A DNA stretch of 64,000 nt from Cytidiella melzeri. Lineage: Eukaryota; Basidiomycota; Agaricomycetes; Polyporales; Irpicaceae. A program made the position numbers and the translations under genes. The notes under the pieces were generated by a model that worked only from the letters and a program-made list of their open reading frames with translations, was not told where the DNA came from and searched no databases. The stretch is taken from assembly GCA_022592445.1 (NCBI GenBank), contig JABYQR010000256.1:1-64000 (forward strand). Direction: 5' to 3'. Shown here piece after piece: positions 33,930-45,239 of this stretch (position 1 is its first letter; each line of letters begins with the position of its first letter).

Positions 33930-36147
33930 TCAATTCTGTCTGAGCTCGTCCAACTCCCAGTAAGTGGGATGCTGACCATTGCGCTCGAGTTTTCCCAATA
34001 TCCATTTGTTCCGTCGCATGATCATCTCATCCAGAAAAAACTCGAACTTCTCTCGACTCATTTCTCGGCACATGGACTGGTATTCGGTAATCCATGAGTT
34101 GACCTGCTCGCAAGCTGACGAGTTGAAGTACCAGCGACCATCCCTATGCTGTAGTTCACCAAAAGAGCGTGGATTGCAATGCTGCTGACAATATGCGTCG
34201 GTGACACTGTGCTTGCAATCGAAATGAAAGACATCGACAGAAAGCCCAACGTTGTCAAAGTACGGGTCTTTCCCCTTGACCATGCGCGAAAGGTGACAGT
34301 TGTTGTCAAAGAAGATATGCTCCGGAGGCGGAACAAATTGATATACTGCTTTGATGAAATCCTGCATACAGAATGAGTATACAGCATAGCAAGAAAGAGC
34401 AGTGCATACCTTCACACTAGAAACTGCTTCAGAGCCAAAGAATGTTGCTCGGGCAATGATGACACCACAGGGAGCAACAATCAGCTGCTCGTTGTGGGTT
34501 CGCCGTCTTCCGAACTGGGCTCGTAAACGTTTGCTGCCTTGAGCTGGAGCGTGAAGATGTTCTGCTGGGCCAAACCCCACACTCACGACACGACTGCTGT
34601 TGTCGACATCGAAAACCTCCTCTCCATCTAACCTGTTCACATCTGCAGCCCCCTCCGCACCCGTACCTGTACTTTTGGGCCGAAAGCGTGCTTGTCCTTT
34701 TATTCGGTGTCGTTTTTCGATTTCACGATGAGTTTCGTCTGCGCAAACCAGATGGCCTGCGAGAATAGGAGAGGTGCAGTCTTTGATGGCACACTGCAAA
34801 TTCAGTCCAGCATGATCACGACAGAAGCGATGATGCTGCTTCTCTAGGGTGGTCTGGCAGTTATGAACCGTACAACATGGATGCCCAATAGTGACACCAT
34901 CAATGACCACGACACGTGTTCGCGCTGAGAAGTGCAAAACATAAGCCATAGATATCAACCCGCCATACTGCAAGACGTACAGAGTCCCTGACCGGTGGCT
35001 CGATTGTCAAAGAATCGCGTGCATTTGTCACACCGGTGAAGGATTTGGCCAAGACCAAAACGCTGCATGCGAATGTTGCGGGCTAGCATGGCCTTCCTGA
35101 GACGTGTCTCTTGCTCATCTGTGTGGGACAAGTCAAGTGACATGCCTCGACTGGCACTGTCCTCCACTAGGCAGAGTAGGATCACCGCATCCCACACAAG
35201 TTCGGGGCGAAGGTTCGGGGAAAAATGGAAATCGGAGTGGTCTGCAACAGACCTGCCTTCTGGGTCTTCATTGTCGTGATCTGCGCCAAGGAACATGGTG
35301 TTATATGTACGAGCACAGTTTGATGCGGATTTCCTGATCAATCAAATGATTACTGTCAGTGCATATGTCCCTCAATTGTGCTTGACTTACCAGCTAGTCA
35401 CCTGGTCCAATATCCACATATCTATCAGCTGTCTCTCCATGAACTGATGCTCTCCAGCCTGAAGCACATCTGGAATGCCGCCATAGTAGTAGCGTACTCC
35501 ACCTCGCACGGAGTAGTTATGACGATAACTGGTGAGACAGCCTACACCATTGTTGTGAGTACAATCCTCTCTGATAAATATGTACATACCACGACAGTAG
35601 AGATGTACAGTGTATGCAGGCACTGGTCCTTGTGAAAACGTGAAGAATACCACTGCCCGCTGCTGTACCTCTGTAAGCAGCGCAGCCATGTGATTTGTGC
35701 ACTCTGTGTTGATGCAGTGGCGACTGGGGGGGTAGAAGGTATGAAATGCTACAAAAGCCTTAGTACCAGACTAACAGAGTAGTTCATTCTGTGCTTACTA
35801 AGTCCGACAGAATACCCGTGTACCTTGAAGCTCCCTGCAGGGTTTGCTAGCAACCGCGCCGCGATGTCGGTCTCCCATACAATGTGCTTTAGGACCTCCC
35901 AACACTGGCGTACTAGGGGGGTAGGCGCTTCAATGATTTTTGATAGAAACTCTTCAATAACGTTGGGTAGGTGCTCAGGAGCATGAATCTGATCTTGGTT
36001 TGAATTCTGAGTTGTCAAGATGTCATCCTTGAGCGCTCTTGCATAAATGACAAAATGTACAAGGTGCGTCAGAGAGAGTGCATTGAGTAGGTCGGGATAT
36101 TTTTGGAAATGGTCGAGCAAGTCGCTCAGTTTCTCAGACGACGACAT
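33930..36147 (-). CDS. KDZ transposase-like protein with CxC5 and CxC6 cysteine clusters
   Basis: Six exons (36,147-35,799; 35,748-35,590; 35,541-35,391; 35,333-34,981; 34,924-34,410; 34,361-33,930) join into 652 residues. All introns are GT-AG, 48-57 nt, and frame is conserved. The start is ATG 36,147 (MSSSEKLSDLLD). The CxC5 region has FYPPSRHCINTEC, YTVHLYCRGC and RYYYGGIPDVLQAGEHQF, then CDKCTRFFD. CxC6 has VVVIDGVTIGHPCC, HRFCRDH and CAIKDC. The C-terminal part carries IFFDNNCHLSRM and NSSACEQVNSW, matching catalytic-region blocks of the Kyakuja-Dileera-Zisupton superfamily. No stop or frameshift was found, unlike every other transposase in the window. It is the likely mobiliser of the element at 29,844-36,276. 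Some CxC5/CxC6 proteins may be domesticated. Confidence 0.88.
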
Positions 36148-36249
36148 CGTTGTAACATGTAAGGACGTGAACAACCTTCAACTACTTGTCACAAATAGCC
36201 TGAGTAACATAACGTCACACCGTGACACAATTGGAGTCGGATCCGGATC

Positions 36250-36276
36250 CGGACTGACCGGATTCCCCATTTCCCG
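36250..36276 (-). repeat. Right terminal inverted repeat of the KDZ element
   Basis: The exact inverse of 29,844-29,870. It lies 103 bp upstream of the start codon of the CxC5/CxC6 gene, so it may overlap its promoter. Confidence 0.85.
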
Positions 36277-36690
36277 TTCGTTCTCCAATCAGTACATGTC
36301 ACTTTTCTCCGCCGCCACGTCAGATGACGCACACAACACAGCAGTGGTATCGGTTCTAGCTGCACCGCAGCGTTAGCAACTTGTCAAAACAGTGTACAGT
36401 AGCCTAAGTGGAGTTATACGGGATACGATATAGAGAGGAGCGTAAGTGAACGAGGGAGGTGACGTGAGGGCATGCACAAACTAATACGGAAAGCGTGGGA
36501 CAACTAGCGATGTGAAACCAGAGGCGCACTTTCATACGCCTATTGTAGCTACTAGGGAGACGGCAGTGAGAGAGAGTGGGGAAAGTCCGCAGGGGAACCA
36601 GACTCGCCGTGGCAGGGCGGCGGTCAAGTGAGAGAACATGATACTGAGCGGAGGACCGACTCAATGTATGTCGTTTTAGAGCTCAGCCGG

Positions 36691-37290
36691 TCAGGCGTCA
36701 TTGTTGGACTTTGGGATTACGGGGGGGATTACTGGGGCTTCTACGCTTGATGAGGCCCCTCGAGAAGAGGGAGTGAGATAGGAGGGTTGTGCTGTTGTAT
36801 ACCGGCTGCCGATTGGTGTGCCGTACTGGGAGTAAGGTGCTGACGCCGGACGCGAATGATAACTGGACTGAGGGCTCGGGATTGCTGGAGGCGGGGGTGC
36901 ATAGGGCTGGGGGACTCCTGGACCCTGGGCATAGTGCTGGGGCCCGATTGCCGAGAGCGGGATTGCCGAGAGCGGGATTGCTGCACCCTGCTGTGGGGCG
37001 ACATAGGGGGCAGAGTGCGGGGCATACTGCAACTGGGCGCCCGATGTATGCTGCAAGGGAGACGTTGGTGCATAGCCCGAGGTGTACTGGGGGTGGTGTC
37101 CTGGTAGGCCTGGCTGCGGGGTGTGGCAGTTTGCACATAATTGTCCGTTAAAGTGTGCGTGTGGTGGGTGTGCACCAAAAGGTGATGGGTAGTTCCCGTG
37201 AGGGAACATAGGGACGGCAGACACGGTCACCGTCTGGAACGCGCCGGTGACGATGGCGAAGTACAGCACGAGAGGGGTCGAGAAATGCAT
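36691..37290 (-). CDS. Secreted Pro-rich protein (copy B)
   Basis: The 199-residue product starts at ATG 37,290 with MHFSTPLVLYFAIVTG and has a predicted cleavage near VSA-VP. CANC follows, then a Pro/Gln/Tyr/Ser-rich body with short repeats (two copies of IPLSA). It is paralogous to the gene at 1029-1973, sharing signal peptide, CxxC, 5' leader with an intron-like segment, promoter and 3' flank. It lacks the long 28-residue repeats. Its promoter faces the exon-module gene at 37,745, with about 450 bp between start codons. Function is unknown; a wall or extracellular role is suggested by secretion and composition. Confidence 0.72.
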   Translation of the reverse strand: MHFSTPLVLYFAIVTGAFQTVTVSAVPMFPHGNYPSPFGAHPPHAHFNGQLCANCHTPQPGLPGHHPQYTSGYAPTSPLQHTSGAQLQYAPHSAPYVAPQQGAAIPLSAIPLSAIGPQHYAQGPGVPQPYAPPPPAIPSPQSSYHSRPASAPYSQYGTPIGSRYTTAQPSYLTPSSRGASSSVEAPVIPPVIPKSNNDA

Positions 37291-37440
37291 GGCGAGTGAA
37301 AATACAGGATTTTGAAGTGTGTCTGAAAGGACGGTAAGCCGGCTTTGAAGAATTTCAGTAAGATGACCCAACGTATTTACCGACCAGCGCTGCGTGAAAC
37401 AGAAAATCAGTAGAGTAATGAGCTCAGTAGCAAATGGGCT

Positions 37441-37489
37441 TTATTTATATAAATTGGGTACTCACACAGGGGAACTCTCCTATCAGACT
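37441..37489 (-). promoter_or_regulatory. Core promoter of secreted-protein gene copy B
   Basis: The minus strand has a TATA region (AATTTATATAAATAAA) downstream of a 24-bp block (37,466-37,489) identical to that at 2172-2195. The conserved block may also serve the divergent gene starting at 37,745. Confidence 0.6.
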
Positions 37490-37744
37490 GCTGCACTCGT
37501 CTCGTGTTTGGATGGATAATGGAGGCGCAACAGCGGTGCACTGTACCTTGAGGCTACCGGCGCTCTCTGCCACCATCATCGTCGCAAGTACACCGCCTCG
37601 ACAGCCTCCATGAGCCATCTCACGCATGGCGGTGCCGATACACTGATGCTTGACTACTATCCGTCGTCTAGCGCGGCCTCTCCTCCTCACATCCATCGTC
37701 GATAACAAAGACTGGCCCACGACGACGACGCGGGACCAAACACC

Positions 37745-39970
37745 ATGTTCCATCCCCAGCAGCAGTCCGGTCCTCCTGCTCTTCCTCCTCGCCATCACTC
37801 GGCCTCCAGATCCTTGCAGCTCCCGAATGCAACTAACCAACCTGTGCACCCAGCGACCTATTCCAGCGCAGGTTATCAACAACATCAGCAGCATCAGTAC
37901 TCCAAACCTCCGCCCATCTCTGCGCAGCAGACACACGGATCACCGTACTCGGACCACTCACTAGGAGGAGGGTACACGCCCGTTGACTTTGACGGGCTAG
38001 GTAGCAGCGCTGTTCAGTTTTACGGAAGGTGAGTGTTGATTCTCTTTACACGAACAGCCGCTGATCTTCACATTGCAGTCTAATCGATCCTCTTACCTCG
38101 CGCCCCTCCCAAGTATTCGCCAGACTTGCCGACTCCCTCTTCTTCTGGGCCGACTCCAACTGCGATGTCGCAGGTTTGCGGGGCACCGGCGTGATCGAGC
38201 CTGCAAAGTACGCGTGGGTCATGGTCAAGCTGGGAGAAGATCAAGCTTCGGTGAGCAGCTCGATGGCAAATGGTTTCTACTGAATCTTTCTGACTATAAC
38301 CTTCAGGCGCAGCTGTTGATAGAGTATATTCAGTCTCTGTATGAGACCGCGGGTATACCGTGCCAGTATCGAACAGGAGCCGACGGTCGAACGGTGCGCC
38401 ACGACTTTCATTCTGAGATCGAGCTTTCCTGGCGCTAACAGTATGTCGTAGATCGCCGTCCTCGATCGTCGCGGCTGGCTACACTCGAGCATGTTCGACG
38501 CCTGCTCCGACCCCGAAGAAAGCTGCAAGGTACACTCCATCTCCATGCCCCTCATCTTTCCAAGGCTAACTCGCACCGACTCTAGTACTGGTCAAAAGCA
38601 ATATCCCAATTTTCCTTAGTAGACCCAGCCACTTCACAGCCATTTCCCTCTCCCCTGCCTCGCTCTGCACTCCCAGCTCTTCCAACACCCGCTCTCCAAG
38701 CTGTGTTTTTCGACTGGCAGAGAAAGATACAGCAGGATGTGGAACAGAAAAAGAAGAAGGCGCAAGAAGATGCGGAAAACGCGAAAAGACACAATGGAGC
38801 TTACGGGTTCCAGGGGAACATGACCGCGCATGGGGGGACCACGGGAGGAGGATACACGCCTGTAAAGTTTGACGGACTGCAAGGCAACGTAGGCGAATTT
38901 TATGGAAAGTGAGCACTCAATATTCTTTGGCCGTTCGCCCTGAATCGTCAATCTGCCTTTTTTTAGGTTCATCGACCCAGTTACGTCTCGACCCTCTGAA
39001 GTCTACTCCCGACTTAGCGACGCCTTGTTCTTCTGGATCGACGCCAACTGCGACATTCCCGGTCTGCGCACCACCGGGGTCATCGAACCTGCAAAACTCT
39101 CGTGGATCACTGTTAAAATGGGTTCAGACCCTCTCGACGTGAGTCCTGAGATTTTCTCTTGATCTTGGTCTTTGGACGTTTGCTGATGCAAGGCGTTTGG
39201 AATAGGCACAGCTTGCGGTGGAGTCTTTGCCTTCGCTTTACGAGGCGGTAGGGATACCATGTCAATATCAGAGGGGGGATGATGGTCAATTGGTGCGTGT
39301 ACATTGACGTTCTTCGACATCCTGTCATCCAACTCTTCGTTTGAACGTAGATGCCAGTCCTCGATCGCCGCGGCTGGTTACATTCAAACATATTCGACGC
39401 CTGCGCAGATCCCGAAGAAGAGTGGAAGGTCTGCTGCACTCTCTTTCCCTTCCTTCTATCCCTTGCATACCTATACTGACACACACTCCTTAGTACTGGT
39501 CAAAAGCAATCACACTGTTCGCCTTGGTAGATCCTGCCACCTCCCTCCCCTTCCCCTCCCCTCTACCCCGCTCCGCCTTGCCCACCTTGCCCACACCCGC
39601 TCTTGCGAAGATATACACAAACTGGAGGTTGCAGGCCCAAGTGGACATGCAGAAAAAGAAGAGTGAGAGGATTATGAGGGATACGATGGCGGCGTATGGT
39701 TTGCAGAGTGCGGTTCCGGCCTCCTCAGCGGCGGTGTCGTCTTACATGGGAGGGGCAGCAGGTGTTGGGTATAGCGGTGCGTACAGTCAAGGTGCACCAG
39801 CTGCGGTAGGAGCGAATAGCAGCACTGGGGGGTCTACTAGTGGAGGAACGGGAGGAACGGGAGAGCATGCGACTATGACGGATACGATCAATTCTGTTGC
39901 CACTTTGGCTAACACGGCGTTGGGGGTGTTTGGGGGTGGAGGTACAGGTGCTTTTACGTTTGGGAATTGA
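37745..39970 (+). CDS. Nine-exon protein with an internally duplicated exon module (paralogue 1)
   Basis: Exons 37,745-38,028; 38,079-38,250; 38,307-38,393; 38,452-38,529; 38,586-38,908; 38,967-39,138; 39,206-39,292; 39,351-39,428; 39,494-39,970 join into 585 residues. Exons 2-4 and 6-8 have identical lengths (172, 87, 78 nt). They encode two copies of one domain: DPxTSRPS, a WxDxNCD...GLR stretch, GVIEPAK, an IPCQY segment and LDRRGWLHS, followed in exons 5 and 9 by LVDPATS and PLPRSALP. Each copy is preceded by GGGYTP/GGYTP and FYG. The N-terminus is Pro/Gln-rich with PALPPRHH. The C-terminus has a KKK-rich helix and a Gly/Ala-rich tail ending FTFGN. I cannot name the domain. Upstream sequence is shared with paralogue 2. 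Confidence 0.85.
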
Positions 39971-41557
39971 GCTGTTCGCGTGTCGTAGGTGTTGTCAAGA
40001 TGTGCTTGGTTGTACATGATGGCCGTGTTTTTTTAAAACAAATTATATTTCATGTGAAGGGGATTTGTCCGTTTGTTACTGAAGAATGTCGTTGATTGTT
40101 GCTGAGCAGGTGTAATTGAATCTCCTCGGATAGTGAGATATCTTACTTGGCTCTGTTGCGATTTAAACTTGGGGTGCGTGTCTTTAGATGATTGAATGTG
40201 TCCTCGCATGGACTTGGCACTGAGCGAGATCGAGAGCGACATGTGTATGTATACAGTAGTGTAAACACGCTAGCTCCCAATCGCACACTCACTGGTCGGG
40301 GAGCAGCGGAGCTCAGAAATATTATTTACCACCGTAATATTAGCTATTCCAAACTCTGATCTTTATAGCCACTCTTTTCAACCGACTTTCCATGCTTGCC
40401 AAGAAGGTCTGCAGAGAGAAGCTATTTTCGCGAAGGCAGACGCGAACATTCCAAGGTGCGAAAGGCCCACGCGCGCGAACTTGGGTGTCCCTCCAAGTTC
40501 CCAAGCACTGAGTGGGCATTGGGCAACGCATATGTTCCGTGACATCGGCCGCACGTAGCGCAGTACAGTACGTACATACAATCTAGCGATATGTATGTTT
40601 CGACGACTGTCGACTGCTCACCGCTCATCGACGCATCTACAGTCAGCTCAACGACAGTGTTGATTATTGACCCGTGAGTACGCATTTTCGATCCCCAACC
40701 ATGTCAGAAAGCTGATAGGTGCTACCAGTATTGCTGCATGCACTGGCAGATCTATTGCACCAACAGTGTACAGATACCGCGAATGCTGAGACAGTGCACT
40801 GTATCTCCGTTCGATCCTGCCTATTCTTGTATAGTTCGCAAGACGTTCGGCTCGCAAAGCAGGTACACGGACCCTCTGAGGCGTTGACAAACGGTATTGC
40901 GCGGTGCCGTCGAGTAGTACGACTACGTGAGCTTGACTCTGAGTCGGAGGCGACTCACTGCTTAGACGGCGGGCACATGATCAACCGGCCAAGCTCGGAT
41001 CGATATCGTTCCTGAAGACGGTTTTCCAGGACGCGGGCTCAGCATATAGCGATGCTTGGCTTATACATGCAGGTTGTCCGAAGCCGTCTAGTCAAGGTTT
41101 TAGCCAAGCCATATAGTACGGCCCCCTCCCTCTCCCTCTACGCGTCCACCTCGACCTGAACATCATCATCACAGGACACAGGTGCTGTGATTTACCGCCT
41201 CTAGGTACGACGATGAGTAGGCGAGAGTCTGGTTGGTGAAAACCTGTTGAGTGCTCATCTACAAAGTCACGGATGGCGGTGCCGGTACAATACGCGCACG
41301 ACATACTATCAGACCTATCTGGGACACAATCAGCGGTCTATTCCCAGAGTGCGTATTTAGCTGTCTAGAGATTCATTCACAGCCTCTCCTCCTCACGCCC
41401 ATCGTCAGCGACGGTACACTGCCTAGTGTACAGGTTAACAAAGTCTGGTTGACAACGACCACGCAAATAACGGTGTACTGCCTTGTGCGCTTCTGACACA
41501 AGTTTGCTATCAATACAACCCTCAGGCTCACACTATCTGGTCTCTGGTCTGAGCACC
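39971..41557. other. Intergenic region between the tandem paralogues
   Basis: No supported gene. The last 300 bp contain blocks shared with the upstream region of paralogue 1 (GATGGCGGTGCCG near 41,273 and CCTCTCCTCCTCAC near 41,383, versus 37,626 and 37,677), consistent with a duplicated promoter. The part at 40,240-41,080 has short ORFs only. Confidence 0.5.
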
Positions 41558-44220
41558 ATGCTCTCGTCCGAGGAATCAAGTACTTCCATAAACGACACAC
41601 CTCGCAGGCCTCCTCCTCTTCCTCCCAGACGTCAGCATCCCCACTCCAACTCCAAATCCTTGCAGATCCTGAACAAAAACGAGCAGTCTTCACAGCCCGC
41701 CTTATGCGTCTCTGACTCGAGTCAGCCATCAATGCAGTCCTTGCATTCTCCGGCCTCCGGCCAGGATACTACGCTCTCGCCCCAGAAATCAAGTCCTCCC
41801 GTAAGCGACATACCTCGCAGCCCTCCCCCTCTACCTCCCCGCCGCCAGCATCATCACTCGAACGCCCGATCCTTGCAGATCCCGAACGAAAGTAATCAGT
41901 CATCGCAGGCGATATCCTTTCACTCCTCAACAGCGTCCACCGTACCACACCCCCCATATTCTAGCGTAGGTTATGAGCAACCTCAGCATCAGCAGTTTCA
42001 GTACTCTCGTCCACCGTTACCGCCCCGCATATATGCGAGTCCCCCACCAACGTCAGTACAGCAAACGCACTCTCCATCACCCTCATCCGAAGACGGACAG
42101 ACGCAGCACTTACCCGGAGGAGGGTACACACCCGTCGAATTTGACGAGCCAAGTGGCGACCCTATTCAATTTTACGGAAAGTGAGTGGGTGCTCTTCCTA
42201 ATTTGCATGGATCTCTCTTCCAGCTCTCGTTGCTATTGATGAACGGTCGCTGAGTCTCACCCTCCAGTCTCATCGACCCTATCACCTCGCGCCCCTCCGA
42301 AGTATTCGCCCGGCTCGCTGACTCCCTTTTCTTCTGGATTGATGCCAACTGCAGTATCCGAAATCTTCGGGGAACTGGCGTGGTCGAACCTGCAAAGTAT
42401 GCATGGATAATGGTCGAAATGGGAGAAGATGCAGCTTTGGTGAGCAAACCAATGTCACCGGGGTGTCATGCCGTATTTTCTGACCACGTTTGTCAGGCGC
42501 AGATTTTGGAGGAGTATATACACTTACTTTATGAGGCGGCGGGGATAGCCTGCCAGTATCAGACAGGAGCTGATGGTCGAACAGTGCGTCACAATCTCTC
42601 TGTTCTGACCTTTTGTGTTTTCCAAGAAAAGCCCGCACACACTGGTCTTCCTTCGACGTTGTGCAAGCCTGTTGTTCTGATAATATGTGTTAGATTGCGA
42701 TTCTCGATCGCCGTGGCTGGCTACACTCAAGTATCTTCGATGCGTGCTCCGATCCTGAAGAAAGCTGGAAGGTGCGCTTCATCTCCATACTCCTGCTCTT
42801 TTAGAGGCTGATTTGCACCGCTTGTAGTATTGGGTCAAAGCGATATCCCACTTTTCCTTAGTGGATCCAGCCACTTCCCTGCCCTTTCCCGCTCCCCTGC
42901 CTCGTTCTGCGCTTCCGGCCCTCCCAACACCTGCTCTCCAGGCTGTGTTCTTCGACTGGCAGAGAAACATACATAGTGAGGTGCACAAGAAGAAGACAGA
43001 CGAAAATGCGGAAAATGCGAGAAGGAGAACTGCTGCTTATGGGTTTGAGAGTAACAATGATACCGCGTCCGCGGGAGCCATGGGAGGAGGATACATGCCT
43101 GTCAACTTTGACGGACCGCAAGGCAACGTCGGCGACTTTTATGGAAAGTGAGTGCCAAAATCCACCATTTCTTGGTCGCTGGCCGCGCTTTATTGTGTGC
43201 TGCTCAGCAGCGCACAATCCTCGCTTTGAGATGAGTCCAAAACTTCACCAATCGCTAACACCATTCTTCCCACTTTCTAGATTCATTGACCCAGTCACCT
43301 CCCGCCCCTCCGGAGTTTACACCCGGCTGGTCGACTCCTTCTTCTTTTGGATCGACTCCAACTGTGATATTCCCGGTCTACGCAACACCGGATTTATCGA
43401 ACCTGCAAAGTGCGCTTGGATCATTGTCAAAATGGGATCGGATGCTGTCGCGGTGAGTACTTGACTCGGGATTTCTTCTTGTGTCATGTTTGCTAACACA
43501 AGGCGTGTGAATCAGGCACAGCTAGTAGTGGAGTGTCTGCAATCGCTCTATGAGTCTGCGGGGATACCATGTCAGTATCAGAGGGGGGATGACGGTCAGA
43601 TGGTGCGTGCTATCTACGGTCTTCCCTTTCTCGTCTTCTTCTTGATCTCTTTCTTGTTAAACTGCAGATTGCTGTCCTCGACCGCCGCGGCTGGTTACAC
43701 TCCAGCATCTTTGACACCTGTGCTGATCCCGAAGAAACCTGGAAGGTTTGTCCAAACCCCCCAATCACCTTCCCTCCACCGTTGACACACATTGCCATGA
43801 ACACAGTACTGGTCTAAAGCAGTCACTCTTTTTGCGTTGGTAGATCCCGCCACCTCCCTCCCCTTCCCCTCTCCCTTACCCCGATCTGCCTTCCCCACCT
43901 TGCCCATACCTGCCCTCCAGAGGATATACACCAATTGGAAACTACAGACTCAAGTGGACGTCCAGAAGAAGAAGACTGACAAGATTGTGAGGGATACAAT
44001 GGCGGCGTATGGTCTTCAGAGTGCAGTCCCGTCCTCCTCGATGGTGGCATCGTCTTACGTGGGAGGGGTAGGAGCCACAAATGGTGGTCTGTATAATTCA
44101 GGAGCAGGAACAGGGACGTCAGCAGCGAACATGAACAGTACAATTAAAACTGTTGCTACTTTAGCCACTACTGCATTGGGGTTGTTTGGTGGAGGGGGTG
44201 CATATACATATGGGAATTGA
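41558..44220 (+). CDS. Nine-exon protein with an internally duplicated exon module (paralogue 2)
   Basis: Exons 41,558-42,180; 42,268-42,439; 42,497-42,583; 42,694-42,771; 42,828-43,147; 43,281-43,452; 43,516-43,602; 43,668-43,745; 43,807-44,220 join into 676 residues. Exons 2-4 and 6-8 are again 172, 87 and 78 nt, as in paralogue 1. The N-terminal exon is longer and contains two copies of PPPLPPRRQH plus a PPLPPR. PxLPPR sequences fit SH3-domain ligands, so binding to a cytoskeletal or signalling SH3 protein is possible. The duplicated domain, KKK helix and Gly-rich tail (GGGGAYTYGN) match paralogue 1. There is no signal peptide. The family is not identified. Both genes are intact. Confidence 0.85.
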
Positions 44221-45239
44221 GTGTCAGATGCTGCAATTATTGTCAGGTTTTTTCTTTGGAGTTTGGTTTCAAGTAGCCAACTCATCTTCCCATCTTCCTC
44301 CAATAGTCACACATCTCGCAGTCAATGTCACCGGCGTTACCAACTATGACTTCCTCCTTGACTGCAATTAGAACTCCTCTTAACACATATATCTCATGGC
44401 CCATGGGTTTGGGGCTCAACCAGCTTTGTTGGCAGAGACAGCCAGCTGTAAATTCATAAATCCTTGATACTCTCTACCTTTGAGGACCTATCTTTGAGCT
44501 TTATACCCCAGATTTGGTGAGTTTTCCTTTTCTGGATGATACATGATTGGTGATAACAATGAGGTACTATTGCCACTGTAAGGGTGAGAGTTTATTACAT
44601 GCACAACTTATGTTGGTGACACATCCAGTCAATCTTGTTAAGCTGTGTCAAAACACAATGGAAAGCTGATTAGCGCTCACGCGCTCTCTATTCACATTTG
44701 TTTGTACACTTAGTGGGTTGCATGGGTAGCGCATACCCACGTGGGTTATGGGTATGGGTATGGTGGGTATGGGTACGGGTTCATCAATTGTGTGCTTTCC
44801 AAAACCCATACCCATTCTGCGTGTTGTTAATCCAAGATCCACCGAGTGATGCGCCAATGCGCACATCAACGATTGGCCGCGCCTTCCGCCTAACACCGTA
44901 TGCTTCCGTTTCTTCATTTCTATTTGTATTGGTACGTTCTGTTACGGTATTACTATATTCTACGCGCATAAGTTTCTTTCTATTATCCCGCTCTCCACTT
45001 CATTCCGCAGACCTGCTCATAATGACTTGACCACCACCTTCCTACTTATTACTTTATTCTGACTTTCCGCTTTTGGGAAAATATATAAAAACCATGTATA
45101 GTTTCGGTTTGAATTTTATCATCTCAGGTTATGGGTAGTCTGGTGGGTAGACGAGCAATCCGGCAATGGCCACCGCAGTAGTCTAGATTTGGCAATGGTG
45201 CCCCGACAGGTTGAATTTTTCACTTCACTCAAACCCACC
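44221..45239. other. Intergenic with GGGTA-rich segment, possible hAT left end
   Basis: No supported gene. Around 44,712-44,780 the sequence is rich in GTGGGTTGCATGGGTA and GGGTATGGGTATGG. An approximately inverted counterpart (CCCATGGGTGACCC and GGGTCATACCCACAG) lies at 48,405-48,452, beyond the hAT gene. They may be imperfect terminal inverted repeats, but I could not match an 8-bp target duplication. Confidence 0.45.

Larger units (their letters stand above)
29844..36276. mobile_element. KDZ-type DNA transposon with 27-bp perfect terminal inverted repeats
   Basis: The 27-mer beginning CGGGAAATGGGGAATCC at 29,844 is repeated exactly, inverted, at 36,250-36,276. Just inside both ends are GTGTGAC/GTGTCAC pairs (about 29,899-29,916 and 36,210-36,225). 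Between them lie a plus-strand zinc-cluster gene (30,441-32,329), a terpene synthase fragment (32,795-33,070), a 172-bp tandem repeat, and a minus-strand CxC5/CxC6 KDZ gene (33,930-36,147). Both main genes splice into full open frames. No clear target duplication is seen, so the true termini may lie slightly outside. The element is 6.4 kb. Confidence 0.75.

Noticed and set aside
33161..33963. Overlapping plus-strand ORFs of 124-170 codons
   Set aside because: They arise from the GC-rich 172-bp tandem repeat read in several frames, with no recognisable motif and no consistent splice model.
29844..36276. TET/JBP dioxygenase gene in the KDZ element
   Set aside because: Such genes are known companions of fungal KDZ transposons, but no HxD...H dioxygenase motif was found in any frame here.
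37745..44220. Naming the duplicated domain after a known DUF
   Set aside because: I considered a fungal DUF with a similar Trp/Pro pattern, but the matches were too weak to assign without a profile search.
44735..44780. GGGTAT-rich run as an interstitial telomere
   Set aside because: It is irregular and not a TTAGGG-type array; it lies at the edge of a hAT element.
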